From Nitrosomonas sp. (lineage in GTDB: Bacteria; Pseudomonadota; Gammaproteobacteria; Burkholderiales; Nitrosomonadaceae): a stretch of DNA of 64,000 nt. Below, piece by piece: positions 1 through 10,702 of the stretch. Location of the stretch: NCBI GenBank assembly GCA_016721865.1, contig JADKHF010000009.1, positions 1 through 64,000 of the forward strand, written 5' to 3'. The translations under genes and the position numbers were made by a program. Under the pieces are notes generated by a model. It saw only the letters and a list, made by a program, of their open reading frames with translations, ran no database searches and had not been told where the DNA came from. Every line of letters begins with the position of its first letter. Position 1 is the stretch's first letter.

Positions 1-380
1 GAGCTACTACGCATAATATTGATAATATATTTTTTTTCATAAAACAAAATTCTCCAGAATAAAAATTAAACGACTATTAAAGCTAACCTTTGCTTCTACA
101 TCTATGCAGATGACGTTAATATGCATGGAAACTTTAGGGTTATTTTGTAACTAACTGTTTAGTTAATGGTTAACAAAGTGATTAAAGCAGCGTTTACGGC
201 GCAGATTTGATCCAGAGCTGATCGTCAACCAACTTTGCTTAAGCTCTATGGAATACTGAAGTAAATTGTCACCAAAGGCGAAGTGATGGCACCTTCATCT
301 CATAAAAATACAATCCATTGATTGGGTTTTTTATTGTTGAATGTAGATTTCATTTTCCTACATGGGGGGCTACACAGAGC
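1..380. other. Intergenic, no gene seen
   Basis: No convincing reading frame, RNA gene or repeat is visible here. The sequence is AT-rich with scattered stops. A weak terminator-like hairpin on the + strand (CAATC at 311-315 pairing with GATTG at 320-324, followed by six T at 327-332) could close a + strand transcript that began outside the window. Confidence 0.4.
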
Positions 381-425
381 AATAAAAAGAAAAAGGGATT
401 ACAGGCATAAGCTTGCAACCCCTTG
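381..425 (-). terminator. Rho-independent terminator after tRNA-Lys
   Basis: Read on the minus strand, a G-rich arm (GGGGTT) pairs with AATCCC around a short loop and is followed by TTTTTCTTTTTATT. It lies directly 3' of the tRNA-Lys gene, which is where a terminator for that transcript is expected. Confidence 0.6.
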
Positions 426-433
426 ATTTATTC

Positions 434-509
434 TGGTAGGCCGTGCGAGATTCGAACTCGCGACCAACGGATTAAAAGTCCGCTGCTCTACCGGCTGAGC
501 TAACGACCC
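434..509 (-). tRNA. tRNA-Lys (anticodon TTT)
   Basis: The reverse strand folds as a complete 76-nt cloverleaf with an encoded CCA end. The anticodon loop reads CTTTTAA, giving anticodon TTT for lysine. The D-loop (AGCTCAG, GGTAGAGC) and the T-arm (GTTCGAATC) are canonical. The acceptor stem closes with G-T pairs at two positions, which is tolerated. A terminator follows it. Confidence 0.95.
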
Positions 510-691
510 AAAGCGCGGCATTATACCTGATTCAGTCTATGTTATAAATGGCTTTATTTGATTAAGTATCTATTTAAAACAGAATGAGGCGACAAAAAGG
601 CACTTATAAGCAGACAATTCGTTTTTATATATTATGTAATCTGCTCATAATATCAATATCCTATAATAAAATCTATTTGAAATGAAACTTT

Positions 692-730
692 CTGCTATTG
701 ACGCCCCACTGGGGAGCAGGAACTAGTTCC
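692..730 (+). repeat. Subterminal hairpins of an IS200-like element
   Basis: CTGCT (692-696) and AGCAG (715-719) flank a tight CCCC-act-GGGG hairpin with a one-sided bulge. It is followed by the perfect palindrome GGAACTAGTTCC (719-730). Imperfect hairpins close to the ends, instead of inverted repeats, are the hallmark of IS200/IS605 elements. These sit just upstream of a decayed IS200-type transposase. Confidence 0.5.
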
Positions 731-750
731 TCTAGAATACGAATTTTTTA

Positions 751-1111
751 GTGTTCCAGATCGTTAGTTCAAAACTATGCACCTTAGTGCGGCTTCATAC
801 GATAACAAACTTGATGCTTCACTTGGTTTGGGTTACAAAGTATAAGTATCCGGTATTGAAGTGTGTTGTGAGTAAAGATCCCATTCATATACATATAGAA
901 TACTCATTGATGGTATCGATCAGTGATTTGGTTAAAAGGTTAAGGTTAAAAGGTTGTACATCAGGAATTCTCCAGAGGAGATACCGGAATTGAAGAAACG
1001 CTATTGGGAGGAATTTTCTGGATAATAGGCTATGGAGCATGGTCAACGGGCAATGTAATTGATGATATGGCTCAAGAATATTTAGGGCATCATCGCCATC
1101 TCTTCAAATAG
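751..1111 (+). pseudogene. IS200/IS605-family TnpA remnant
   Basis: The translation contains the HxLVWVTKYKYPVLK block typical of Y1 (HUH) transposases, followed by a degenerate version of the HxH region (PIHIHIEY) and then, in a different frame, the usual C-terminal tail (ELKKRYW, GYGAWSTGNV, EYLGHH). At least one frameshift near 985 separates the parts, and much of the protein between the first block and the HIH region is missing, so this copy is dead. Family members move as single-stranded DNA and need the hairpins seen just upstream. GTG at 751 is only a formal start. Confidence 0.7.
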
Positions 1112-1181
1112 AGATACAGGAAATATTATTCTTGAGCGAGGACTTTCAGTGCACAGTGGTTGAGTCTTTGCTTTAGATCAT

Positions 1182-2339
1182 TAGTGTCCGGAAATTTAGT
1201 TGAATAAATTCAGTTGATTATAATTTTCTGGTGCATCCATTTGCACCTCTTCATTTTTAACCAATTAATCGATAGCTGTTTTTTCGAAAAGAGTCAGGCT
1301 CAAAATCTGTAGAATTGTGTAAAGCGAGGCTTCGGTATTGAGCCGCTTTTTCCGATAACAGACAAGACATAAACCGATATGGCAATTCATATCTGCGTTT
1401 TGACTGCGTTCTCAGTAGTTCCGTAGAAACGCTTGATACGAAGATGCTGTTTGATCCATTTGAAGAATAGTTCGACCTGCCAGCGACAACGATAAAGCTG
1501 AGCGATGATCAGCGCAGTCCGGTGGATTTGTCCACGGAGCGAGAGTAGACGCGGCGAAAAAGCAGATTGGATTTAGCGCGCGTTACAAAAAATGCTTGTG
1601 CTTGATGCATGGTGTACCAGCGAGCAAAATCGGTGAAGCTCCGATCCATGATGTAAAGCTGCCAGCTTCGGGTATCAGGATGTCGAGCACATTGACCTCG
1701 TGCATCTTGACATCGCTGATATGGATGAAGGTTGGAATATTGTCGCGCAGGTCGAGCAGCGTATGCATCTTAACGGCAACCTAGGTGGAGCGGAAGCGTG
1801 CCCAGGGAAAGACGCTCAAGCACAAGTCGATGGTCGTGGTATCGAGTGCGTAGACCATTTGTTCCAGCTCGACAGCAAAGCTGTCGCTGGCGTAAAGCTG
1901 TCTGGATCAGGCTCATCGCGAAATCCATATAGATGCGGCAGTCGCGCTGCTCGTTGGCATCGGCCAGCGTACTCTTGGCGATGTTGCCTCGTATGCCCAA
2001 ATGGTAGAGCTTGGCTTGGTGGGCGCGCAGACAGGTTTCGATGTCGCGCAGACTCTCGCGGTAAGTGAGTTGTGCGTAAGCCACGCACGAAACTGATCGA
2101 GATAGCGAGAACTTGGTGTTGGATATCGATCTGAATATCTGGCTACGCACTGATGAAACGTGCGCAAAGGCAGGTGCTCCATTAATTGGGCAAACACCAA
2201 TTTCCCTGCGTGCATATGCAATCTCCTGACAAAAGTCAGAAGTTTGGCGCAAGTTGAAATCGACTACAGAAAAATATGTCATTTAGTAATGATCGTTCAA
2301 CGAGTTATCATGCGACAATTCTCGAATCTCCGGACACTA
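1182..2339 (-). mobile_element. Decayed IS4-family element with inverted ends
   Basis: The stretch is bounded by an exact inverted repeat of 11 bp (TAGTGTCCGGA at 1182-1192 and its complement at 2329-2339). It contains a minus-strand DDE transposase of the IS4 family broken by several frameshifts. The ends and the coding remnant agree in extent, so the whole element can be delimited. Confidence 0.75.
1290..2215 (-). pseudogene. IS4-family DDE transposase, frameshifted
   Basis: Read from 2215 downwards, the N-terminus (MHAGKLVFAQLMEHLP) and the block FAQLTYRESLRDIE-like, here seen in another frame as YAQLTYRESLRDIETCLRA, match the DUF4372 plus Tnp_1 arrangement of IS4 transposases. The C-terminal YREK-type segment appears near 1380-1490 as RWQVELFFKWIKQHLRIK. 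At least three frame changes and in-frame stops interrupt it, so it cannot make a transposase. Neighbouring sequence is also IS-derived. Confidence 0.7.
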
Positions 2340-2360
2340 CTGATGGGAGCATAAATTAAA

Positions 2361-3690
2361 GTGATAGGTGAGTATTATGCCGAATATGCCTTTCGCCGGT
2401 ATTTAAGCGCGCCCGGTTTAATCAAGGAAGTTCGCGCCTGTTTTGAAAGAATAGAAGACAATGGAAACGGCAAAGTATTCTCATTGAGCGATTGTTTGAT
2501 GTCAGGATTTGCGGTTTTTTAGCTTAAAGTATCCTTCATTATTGCAATTTGACCAAGGCAGGGAAGATGATTTGGTTCGGGCTAATTTGAAATCCTTGTA
2601 TGGCATTGACCGCGCGCCATCGGATACTTATTTACGGGAACGACTGGATAATGTCTCCCCTGAGCTTTTGCGCCGGTCATTTAGGCGCATACTGCACCTG
2701 CTTCAGCGTGGCAAAGGTTTGGAGGGATTCGAATACCTGGATGGTTATTATCTTTTATCCATTGATGGAACGGGTTATTTTTCTTCTTCACAAGTGCATT
2801 GTGAACAATGCTGCCAGAAACATCACGGTGACGGTCGTGTGACATACTATCACCAGATGCTCAGTGCCGTACTGGTTCACCCGGATCAAGCCGAGGTATT
2901 CCCGTTGGCGCCGGAGCCGATCATGCAACAAGACGGGTATAGCAAAAACGACTGTGAACGCACTGCAGCAGTGCGATTGTTAAACGCACTCAGGCGTGAA
3001 CATCCGCATATGAAACTCATTGTGATCGAAGATGGCCTGGCTTCCAATGCGCCGCATATTCGTCTGCTTCAAAAACTGAACCTGCACTTTATCCTCGGCG
3101 CCAAACAAACCGACCATCAATTTCTGTTTGACTGGGTGAATACCGTCCAGGGAGTAAAAACTGATGAATTTATCGACGGCAATGGTATCAGACACAGTTT
3201 CCGTTACCTCAATGGCGCTCCTTTAAACGACGCCAACTTTGAACTTGGGGTCAACTTTCTGGAATACCGGGAATATCACCCTTCAGGCGAAACCCAACAT
3301 TTTTCCTGGGTAACAGACATTACGATCACGCCTGAGAATCTGATGCAACTCATGCACGCCGGGCGCGCACGCTGGAAAATCGAGAATGAAACTTTTAATA
3401 CCCTGAAAACACAAGGCTACCACTTCGAACATAACTTCGGCCACGGTTACCGGTATTTATCCACTGTCTTTGCCTGTTTAATGATGCTGGCGTTTTTGGT
3501 CGATCAGGTACAGCAGCATTGTTGTCTCTTGCTTCAACGGACAAAACAAAATGCAAAGCGTAATAAATACTTCTGGGAGAAAGTACGTGGATTATTCCTC
3601 CATTACCTCCTTCCGGACTGGGAGACTTTGTATAAATCCATTGCCTTTGGAATAAAACCAACCGTACCAGTCTTTAATGATTCGTCTTAA
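2361..3690 (+). pseudogene. DDE transposase (IS4-like), one frameshift
   Basis: A ~440-codon transposase. The first ~50 codons (from a GTG at 2361, containing SAPGLIKEVRACFERIED) run in one frame and the rest in the next. The switch falls in a run of six T near 2515; with five T the protein would read GFAVFSLKYPSLLQF without a break. Acidic residues expected of the RNaseH-like fold are visible in LLSIDGTGYF, LIVIEDGLASN and the closing RWKIENETFNTLKTQGY. The exact IS family is not certain; I found no clear inverted repeats. If the extra T is a sequencing error, this is an intact recent copy, in contrast to its decayed neighbours. Confidence 0.65.
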
Positions 3691-3954
3691 TACGCCAACC
3701 GGGGTAAAGTATGTTCGAAGGGTGTTTTCCAGGGAAAAGTAGCCAATTTTAAAAACTGACTTGAGTCAGATGGTTTCGCTTTACCTCAAAACATAGATTT
3801 CGCAAAAAATTCATAAATTTGATTTTGCAGCAAATGTTGTTTGAATTAGCGGGAGGTGCTGCAGTTTTTTCAGTGTTTTTGACCAAGTAATGGATCCTTG
3901 GTACATTCATGTCTTCCAAAAAATTACTTATTCATTACTTATTCTTCTGTATTT

Positions 3955-5287
3955 ATGTATTCAAACATTGGTCTTAATTCATCCGGTTTGCTGCCTGACG
4001 ATGACCCGCAACGAATTTCATTGCACAATGAAGTGCATGCACGTCCGAGTCAGCGGATCCGATTACCCGCATTGGTGATTTATGTGGCAGTAATTAATGA
4101 TGGTATAACACGCGAGCAAGAGTATGAATACTTGCGCCGCCTCCCCGGGCATGAGACGCTGATGCTCGAACAATTGCAGAATAATTTTCTGCGCTTGCGT
4201 TTGCAGGGCTATACTTTGAGATGGGAGCGTCACAGCGAATTTACGCGATATTCGCTTGTACAGCACCTACCTGAGGTTGCTCAATTGGGTGCGGCAGATC
4301 CAGAGTTACTTTCTTACTTGAGCTTACCGCAAGGTTGGCTGGCTGAAATTCCTGGCCGGACTTTCGCTGCGATCAAACTGGCCATGATGCCTGGTGATCT
4401 GAACGAACCCGATGAATTACTCATCCAGGCACGTAAGTGGTTTGGAGAATCCAGTGGTGGCTTCACTGATCGGTAGAGACGGTCACTCACTTGCGGTGAC
4501 AGATTTTGTGCTGCGTCCCAGTGGCTTTGAGCGCATGCTGGCAATTATGCCGATTAATGCATCAGAGACGCGGGCAGGGCGTGTTTCGCAACGCCTGCTT
4601 GAAATTGAAACCTACCGGCTCATGGCGTTAAAAGGTCTGCCAGTAGCTAAACAACTTATTCCTGAATTGACCAAAGCGGAGCAGCAGTTGGCTGATATCA
4701 CAGCACAATTGGAAAACAAAGCCGCTTCTGATCAAGAATTACTTGATACGCTCATATCATTAGCTACGCGTATCGAACGTGCTACTGTTGCACATGCCTA
4801 CCGTTTTGCAGCGACACAAGCATACAACAAACTGGTCACGCAACGTATCGGCGAACTCAGAGAACAAGCCATACCGGGCACCCAGACCATTGGCGAATTT
4901 ATGCAGCGTCGGCTTTCCCCAGCCATTGCGACTGTAGAAGCGACTGCGCAGCGAATGAGTTATCTCTCTGCACGCGTCTCACGAGCCAGCGCCTTGCTGC
5001 GAACGCGTGTCGATATTCTGACCGAAACACAAAATCAGCAATTACTGGAAAAACTGACTCGTGGACAAGAATTACAACTGCGGTTGCAAAGTACAGTGGA
5101 AGGCTTGTCGATTGCCGCCATTACCTATTACGTAATCAGTCTGCTGCTCTACGTTGCCAAAGCCGGCAAGGCTGCTGGTTTACCCGTTAACCCGGAAATG
5201 GCTGTCGGATTGATGATTCCTATCGTACTCTGGATAGTTTGGCGTACTACGCGGCGTATCCATGATAAATTTTTTAAGCTGCATTAA
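3955..5287 (+). pseudogene. DUF3422 family protein, one frameshift
   Basis: The product matches DUF3422, a family of cytosol/membrane-anchored proteins of unknown function common in Beta- and Alphaproteobacteria. The N-terminal signature LHNEVHARP is followed by the central TDFVLRPSGFERML block, a long coiled-coil region and two C-terminal membrane segments (around ITYYVISLLLYVAKA and VGLMIPIVLWIVW). The frame changes near 4445, where a GG run appears to have one extra G; both halves are otherwise well conserved with no further stop. I use the ATG at 3955 because the LHNEVHARP block lies soon after it; an upstream ATG at 3898 would add 19 residues without obvious conservation. The frameshift is probably a sequence error. 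Confidence 0.75.
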
Positions 5288-5416
5288 GTTAGAAATCGTG
5301 GAGAATATGCCCGCTTTTCTCTCGTGGGGCAACATTGGATTGATGATTCAGAATTGGCTGCTCCCACTATAAAGCAGGCATGTTAAAATCCCTGCTTGAA
5401 AAAAATTGAAGATACT

Positions 5417-6793
5417 ATGAATTTCTCTGCAATTATCGCTTTATCTCCACTGGATGGTCGTTATCAAACTAAAGTTGAGCCGCTGCGAATTTATTTCAGT
5501 GAATTTGCCTTGATTCGTTACCGTGTTCAGGTTGAAGTGGCATGGCTTAAAGCGCTGAGTAACGAGCCAGGAATTTTTGAAGTTCCGCCTTTTTCAGCTG
5601 AAACCAATACACAGTTGGATAAACTGGTCACAAACTTTTCTGTTGCTGACGGAGGGGCTGTTAAAGCAATTGAAGACGCTACCAATCATGATGTAAAAGC
5701 CGTTGAGTATTGGCTAAAACAGAAACTGGCAGATAATGCTGAAATAACTAAGGTAGCTGAGTTTATTCATTTTGCTTGTACCTCTGAGGATATCAATAAC
5801 CTATCGCATGGTCTCATGCTCAAATCCAGCCGGGAACAAGTCATGTTGCCTGCGCTCGATAAAATAATTAATAGACTGATCGAGCTGTCCCATCAATTAG
5901 CGGATGTTCCGATGCTTGCTCGCACGCATGGTCAGCCAGCCACGCCGACGACCTTAGGCAAAGAAATTGCTAATGTGGTTTATCGTCTGCACCGCGGGAG
6001 GAAACAACTCGAGGCTGTTTCTATACTTGGCAAGATCAATGGCGCGGTGGGTAATTACAATGCGCACTTGTCAGCCTATCCGGATCTTGATTGGGAAAAA
6101 TTTGCACAACTGTTTGTTGAAAATCTGGGCCTGGAATTTAATCCTTATACGACTCAGATTGAACCCCACGACACAATCGCTGAACTGTTCGACGCGTATG
6201 CACGAATCAATACCATTTTATTGGATCTGAATCGTGATATCTGGGGATATATTTCATTGGGTTATTTTAAGCAAAAAACCAAAGCGGGTGAAGTCGGCTC
6301 TTCAACTATGCCGCATAAAGTTAACCCAATCGATTTCGAAAACTCGGAAGGCAATCTGGGTATTGCCAATGCGTTGTTGCGTCATTTGAGTGAGAAATTG
6401 CCAGTGTCTCGCTGGCAACGGGATTTAACCGATTCCACCGTATTGCGCAATATGGGGGTGGCGTTAGGGCATACCCTTCTGGCTTATGATTCCTGTACTA
6501 AAGGGCTTAATAAACTAGATGTCAATCCGGCTCAATTACTGGCTGATCTGGATAACACTTGGGAAGTTTTGGCTGAACCAATTCAAACAGTAATGCGTCG
6601 CTACGGAGTAGCCAATCCTTACGAGCAACTGAAAGCGTTAACACGCGGCAAGAGCGGGATTGCCAAGGAAGCACTGCATCATTTTATTGCTAATCTGAAT
6701 ATTCCTGAAGCAGAGAAAGAGCGCCTGCTGGCATTAACTCCTCGCAATTATATCGGCAAGGCAAGTACTTTGGCCGGAAGAATCAAAAACTAG
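5417..6793 (+). CDS. purB: Adenylosuccinate lyase
   Basis: Cleaves SAICAR to AICAR and adenylosuccinate to AMP, each with loss of fumarate, in purine synthesis in the cytosol. The 458-residue product starts with SPLDGRYQTKVEPLR, has the TSEDINN region and the fumarase/aspartase-superfamily signature SSTMPHKVNP near residue 295, which carries the catalytic serine loop. It is of the longer E. coli PurB type. I chose ATG 5417, since its N-terminus aligns with family members; a TTG at 5396 would add seven residues. The gene stands alone between the DUF3422 gene and grpE, and the frame is intact. Confidence 0.95.
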   Translation: MNFSAIIALSPLDGRYQTKVEPLRIYFSEFALIRYRVQVEVAWLKALSNEPGIFEVPPFSAETNTQLDKLVTNFSVADGGAVKAIEDATNHDVKAVEYWLKQKLADNAEITKVAEFIHFACTSEDINNLSHGLMLKSSREQVMLPALDKIINRLIELSHQLADVPMLARTHGQPATPTTLGKEIANVVYRLHRGRKQLEAVSILGKINGAVGNYNAHLSAYPDLDWEKFAQLFVENLGLEFNPYTTQIEPHDTIAELFDAYARINTILLDLNRDIWGYISLGYFKQKTKAGEVGSSTMPHKVNPIDFENSEGNLGIANALLRHLSEKLPVSRWQRDLTDSTVLRNMGVALGHTLLAYDSCTKGLNKLDVNPAQLLADLDNTWEVLAEPIQTVMRRYGVANPYEQLKALTRGKSGIAKEALHHFIANLNIPEAEKERLLALTPRNYIGKASTLAGRIKN

Positions 6794-6877
6794 TTAAAAA
6801 CAACAGCAAGTAACGTATTGAACCAACGGGTTATTCTATAATATTTCCATGGTTTGTGAATAATTTTCAATTATCCG

Positions 6878-6906
6878 CTTGAAATTTAAAAATGCAGCCC
6901 CAATAT
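6878..6906 (+). promoter_or_regulatory. Sigma-32-like heat-shock promoter of grpE
   Basis: CTTGAAA (6878-6884) is followed after 13 bases by CCCCAATAT (6898-6906), close to the sigma-32 consensus CTTGAAA and CCCCATNT. It ends about 27 bases upstream of the grpE ATG at 6933. Its position inside a longer possible reading frame (TTG 6879) supports the downstream start for grpE. Confidence 0.65.
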
Positions 6907-6932
6907 CGCTTGCACAGTCATTAGGAGGTACG

Positions 6933-7526
6933 ATGCAAAGCCCAGAAAATCCACATAATCCAGAAGCTAACCCAACTGAATTACCATACGCTAAAGAGGA
7001 AACGAAAATACCCGGAATAACCAGTGATGCAACACTTCAAACCGGAGAAAACCAAGACCTGCAACCCAGTCTTGAGCATTTATTGAAAGAAGCTGAGATC
7101 AGGGCAGCCGAACATCATGATGCTTGGATACGTGCCAAAGCTGAAACAGAGAATATTCGAAAACGTGCTCAGAGTGATGTGACTAATGCGCATAGGTATG
7201 ACATCGAGAATTTCTCTGATGAATTGCTGACAGTAATGGATAGTCTCGAAGCTGCACTGGCAATTGAAAACGCAAGTGTGGAGAGTTATAAAAATGGTAT
7301 GGAATTAACACAAAAACAACTGACTAACGTGTTTGATAAATTCAGCATTAAGACGCTTGATCCAAAAGGAGAAAAATTCGATCCACATCAACATCAGGCA
7401 ATGTGTACAGTTGAATCTGAACTGGCTCCGAATACGGTGGTTCAAGTCATGCAAAAAGGCTACAAGTTACACGAACGCATTATCCGTCCAGCACTTGTAT
7501 CGGTTTCGAAAGCAAAAGATACTTGA
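6933..7526 (+). CDS. grpE: Nucleotide exchange factor GrpE
   Basis: GrpE releases ADP from DnaK and so drives the chaperone cycle; it is a cytosolic dimer. The 197-residue product has a disordered, proline-rich N-terminus, a long helical stretch with RAKAETENIRKRAQ around residue 70, and the C-terminal beta domain ending in VMQKGYKLHERIIRPALV, the family signature. ATG 6933 is preceded by the near-perfect ribosome site TTAGGAGG with good spacing, and by a heat-shock-type promoter, so I prefer it to the upstream TTG. dnaK follows after 68 bases and dnaJ after that, the standard order. Confidence 0.95.
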   Translation: MQSPENPHNPEANPTELPYAKEETKIPGITSDATLQTGENQDLQPSLEHLLKEAEIRAAEHHDAWIRAKAETENIRKRAQSDVTNAHRYDIENFSDELLTVMDSLEAALAIENASVESYKNGMELTQKQLTNVFDKFSIKTLDPKGEKFDPHQHQAMCTVESELAPNTVVQVMQKGYKLHERIIRPALVSVSKAKDT

Positions 7527-7594
7527 ATTTACCCGAAGTATCTCCACTTCTAGGTCAGTTGATAGACAGAATTAATCTTTAAAAGGATCTTAAC

Positions 7595-9442
7595 ATGGCA
7601 AAAATTATCGGTATCGATCTGGGTACCACCAACTCTTGTGTAGCCGTTATGGAAAACGGAAAACCCAAAGTTATTGAAAACTTAGAGGGTACGCGGACAA
7701 CGCCTTCTATCGTTGCCTATACGGAAGATAATGAAGTTTTGGTAGGTGCCTCAGCGAAACGCCAGGCAATTACCAATCCAAAAAATACGTTGTTTGCAGT
7801 GAAACGTCTGATAGGGCGCCGTTTTGACGAAGACATGGTGCAAAAAGACATCAAAATGGTGCCTTACAGCATTATTAAAGCTGATAACAATGATGCGTGG
7901 GTGGAAGTGCGCGGCAAGAAAATTGCGCCACCGGAAGTTTCAGCACAAGTGCTGATAAAAATGAAGAAAACAGCTGAAGATTATCTGGGTGAACCCGTAA
8001 CGGAAGCTGTTATTACGGTACCAGCCTATTTCAACGATTCTCAACGTCAGGCAACTAAAGACGCCGGGCGTATTGCCGGATTGGAAGTCAAACGTATTAT
8101 TAATGAACCAACGGCTGCAGCATTGGCTTTTGGCATGGACAAAAAAGAAGGCGACCGTAAAATAGCTGTCTATGACTTGGGTGGCGGTACTTTTGATATT
8201 TCCATTATTGAAATTGCTGAAATTGAGGGCGAGCATCAATTTGAGGTGTTAGCTACCAATGGCGATACTTTCCTTGGCGGTGAAGATTTTGATTCACGTG
8301 TGATTGAATACCTGGTTGATGAATTCAAGAAGGAAACCGGCATTGACCTGAAGAAAGACATGCTGGCGCTGCAACGCGAAGGATGCTGCAGAGAAAACCA
8401 AAATCGAGTTGTCATCCAGTCAACAGACCGAAGTTAACTTGCCGTATATTACTGCTGATGCATCCGGACCTAAACATTTGGCAGTCAAGGTAACCCGTGC
8501 CAAATTGGAAAGTCTGGTGGAAGAACTCATCGAACGTACGGCTGGACCGTGCCGCACTGAAAAAGTAAAGGAAATATTTGGCAAAGAACCCCGTAAGGAT
8601 GTCAACCCCGACGAAGCAGTGGCAGTAGGTGCAGCTATTCAGGGCGGAGTACTGCAGGGCGACGTAAAAGATGTGTTGTTATTGGATGTGACACCGCTGT
8701 CGTTAGGTATTGAAACGCTGGGTGGTGTAATGACCAAACTGATCCAAAAAAATACCACGATTCCAACCAAGGCTCAACAGGTATTTTCTACTGCGGAAGA
8801 GAATCAGACAGCGGTTACTATCCATGTGTTACAGGGTGAGCGCGAGATGGCATCGGGTAATAAAAGCCTGGGGCAGTTTAATTTGAGCGATATCCCGCCA
8901 TCACCGCGCGGCATGCCGCAAATTGAAGTGACATTTGACATTGATGCAAATGGTATCTTGCATGTATCAGCGAAAGACAAGGCCACCGGCAAGGAAAACA
9001 AGATTAAAATCCAGGCAAGCTCTGGTTTGTCGGATGATGAAGTCGAGCGCATGGTAAAAGATGCCGAAGCGCATGCCGAAGAAGATCATAAGGCACTGGA
9101 ACTGATTTCCAGCCGCAACCAGTGCGATGCCATCATTCACTCGGTTAAAAAATCGTTGAAAGAACATGGCGATCAACTGAGTAGCGATGAGAAAGCTAAA
9201 ATTGAGACTGCATTGAAGGATGCAGAGGAAGTACTCAAAACTGACAAAAAGATGACATCGATGCCAAAACACAAGCATTGACCGAGGCAGCCCACAAACT
9301 GGCTGAAAAAATGTATCAGCAGAATGATCAACAAGGCCAGCAGTCGCAACCTGAATCAGGTTATTCATCGAACCAGGGTGAGAAACCAGTGGAAGGTGAA
9401 GTGGTTGATGCAGAGTTTGAAGAAGTCAAAAACAAGAAATAA
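7595..9442 (+). pseudogene. dnaK: Chaperone DnaK (Hsp70), broken frame and internal deletion
   Basis: Hsp70 ATPase that folds and protects proteins together with DnaJ and GrpE. The N-terminal phosphate-binding loop (GIDLGTTNSCVAVM), the DLGGGTFDISI motif and the C-terminal EEVKNKK tail are all present. Three defects are seen. Two bases seem missing near 8379 (LQR-LK-DAAEK becomes frameshifted). About 28 codons are missing in frame near 8555, between GPCRT and EKVKEIFGKEPRKD; this removes the conserved VGGxTRMP adenosine-binding segment. One A is missing from an A-run near 9253. dnaK is normally essential or nearly so, so sequence or assembly error is the likely cause unless another copy exists. 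AAAGGATCTT precedes the ATG. Confidence 0.9.
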
Positions 9443-9462
9443 ATTATAGTAGATTCGCTTAG

Positions 9463-9516
9463 ACGCAGAGACGTGAGAAGAGGATTTTCGTATTCTTCTG
9501 CGTGCTCTGCGTTTTG
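9463..9516 (+). terminator. Hairpin between dnaK and dnaJ
   Basis: ACGCAGAG (9463-9470) pairs perfectly with CTCTGCGT (9505-9512), followed by TTTT. A second inner pairing (AGAAGA with TTCTTCT-like bases) extends the stem. It could act as a partial terminator that lowers dnaJ relative to dnaK, or as an intergenic repeat; the sequence alone does not decide. Confidence 0.5.
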
Positions 9517-9591
9517 GTGTTTGATGTGAAATTAAAAATATTTTTTACAATCAGAGCGGCATAAATTTTATCCCGATAGCAGGAAATAGAT

Positions 9592-10702
9592 ATGAGTAAG
9601 CGCGATTATTATCAAGTACTTGGCGTAACCCGTGATGCCGATGAGAGTACAATCAAGAAAGCCTATCGTAAATTGGCAATGAAATATCATCCCGATCGGA
9701 ACGCTGGCGATGTTAAATCGGAAGAGATGTTTAAGGAAGCCAAAGAAGCTTATGAAATATTGACTGATCCTAATAAACGCGCTGCCTATGACCAATTCGG
9801 TCATGCCGGTGTTGATGCCAGTGCAGCAGGTGGAGGCGGGGCACAGGGATTCAGTGATGCGTTCAGTGATATTTTCGGAGATATCTTTGGGGGCGGAGTG
9901 GAGCACGTGCAAATGTGCATCGTGGCTCTGATTTACGTTATAACTGGAGATTTCCCTGGAGCAGGCAGCACACGGAACCGAAACAAAAATTCGCATTCCG
10001 ACGTTGGAAGAATGTGAGCCTTGCCATGGAAGCGGTTCGAAACCAGGTAGTGCGCCGAAAACTTGTCCTACCTGTAATGGTCATGGGCAGGTAAGAATGC
10101 AGCAGGGGTTTTTCTCCATCCAGCAAACTTGTCCCAAGTGTCAGGGTAATGGAAAGATTATAGCGAATCCTTGTGCAGCTTGTCATGGAACAGGGCGCGT
10201 AAAACAGCATAAGACACTGAATGTAAAAATTCCAGAAGGTGTCGATGATGGTGATCGTATCCGCATTTCCGGAGAAGGCGAAGCCGGTGTGAACGGTGGC
10301 CCGCCTGGCGATCTGTATGTGGTGGTTCACTTGTCAGCACATTCTGTTTTTCGTCGTGATGGTGATAATCTGCACTGTGAGATACTGATTAGTTTTACTG
10401 TGGTTGCGTTAGGTGGAGAAATCGAAGTACTTACTTTAGAAGGGTATGCAAAAATTAAAGTGCCGTCCGAAACGCAAACGGGAAAGATTTTCCGTTTACG
10501 CAGCAAAGGAATTAAAGGTGTGCGCAGCCATGAGAAAGGTGATTTACTATGTCATGTTGTTGTGGAGACTCCGGTTAAATTGACAGCACGTCAGAAAGAG
10601 TTGTTGGAAGAATTGGAGACAATAAGTCTGAAAGATGGCCCTCGTCACAGTCCTCGTGCTAAATCGTGGATGGATAAGGCGCGTGAATTTTTTTCAGAAT
10701 AA
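9592..10702 (+). pseudogene. dnaJ: Co-chaperone DnaJ (Hsp40), two frameshifts
   Basis: DnaJ delivers substrates to DnaK and stimulates its ATPase. The J-domain is complete, with the HPD motif (KYHPDRNAG) near residue 33, followed by a Gly-rich linker (GGGGAQGFSD). The four zinc-centre repeats CEPCHGSG, CPTCNGHG, CPKCQGNG and CAACHGTG and the C-terminal substrate-binding domains follow. The frame shifts near 9898 and again near 9946, where one C seems missing in AACCTGGAG. In the corrected frame the region reads ANVHRGSDLRYNLEISLEQA, which is typical family sequence. The fault is probably in the sequence rather than the organism. GCAGGAAATAG precedes the ATG. Confidence 0.9.

Noticed and set aside
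7940..8239. Minus-strand frame within dnaK
   Set aside because: It is antisense to the conserved ATPase domain and lacks any recognised family.
9592..10017. A short J-domain-only protein as a separate gene
   Set aside because: The zinc-finger part continues in the next frames with typical DnaJ sequence; two single-base errors explain the split.
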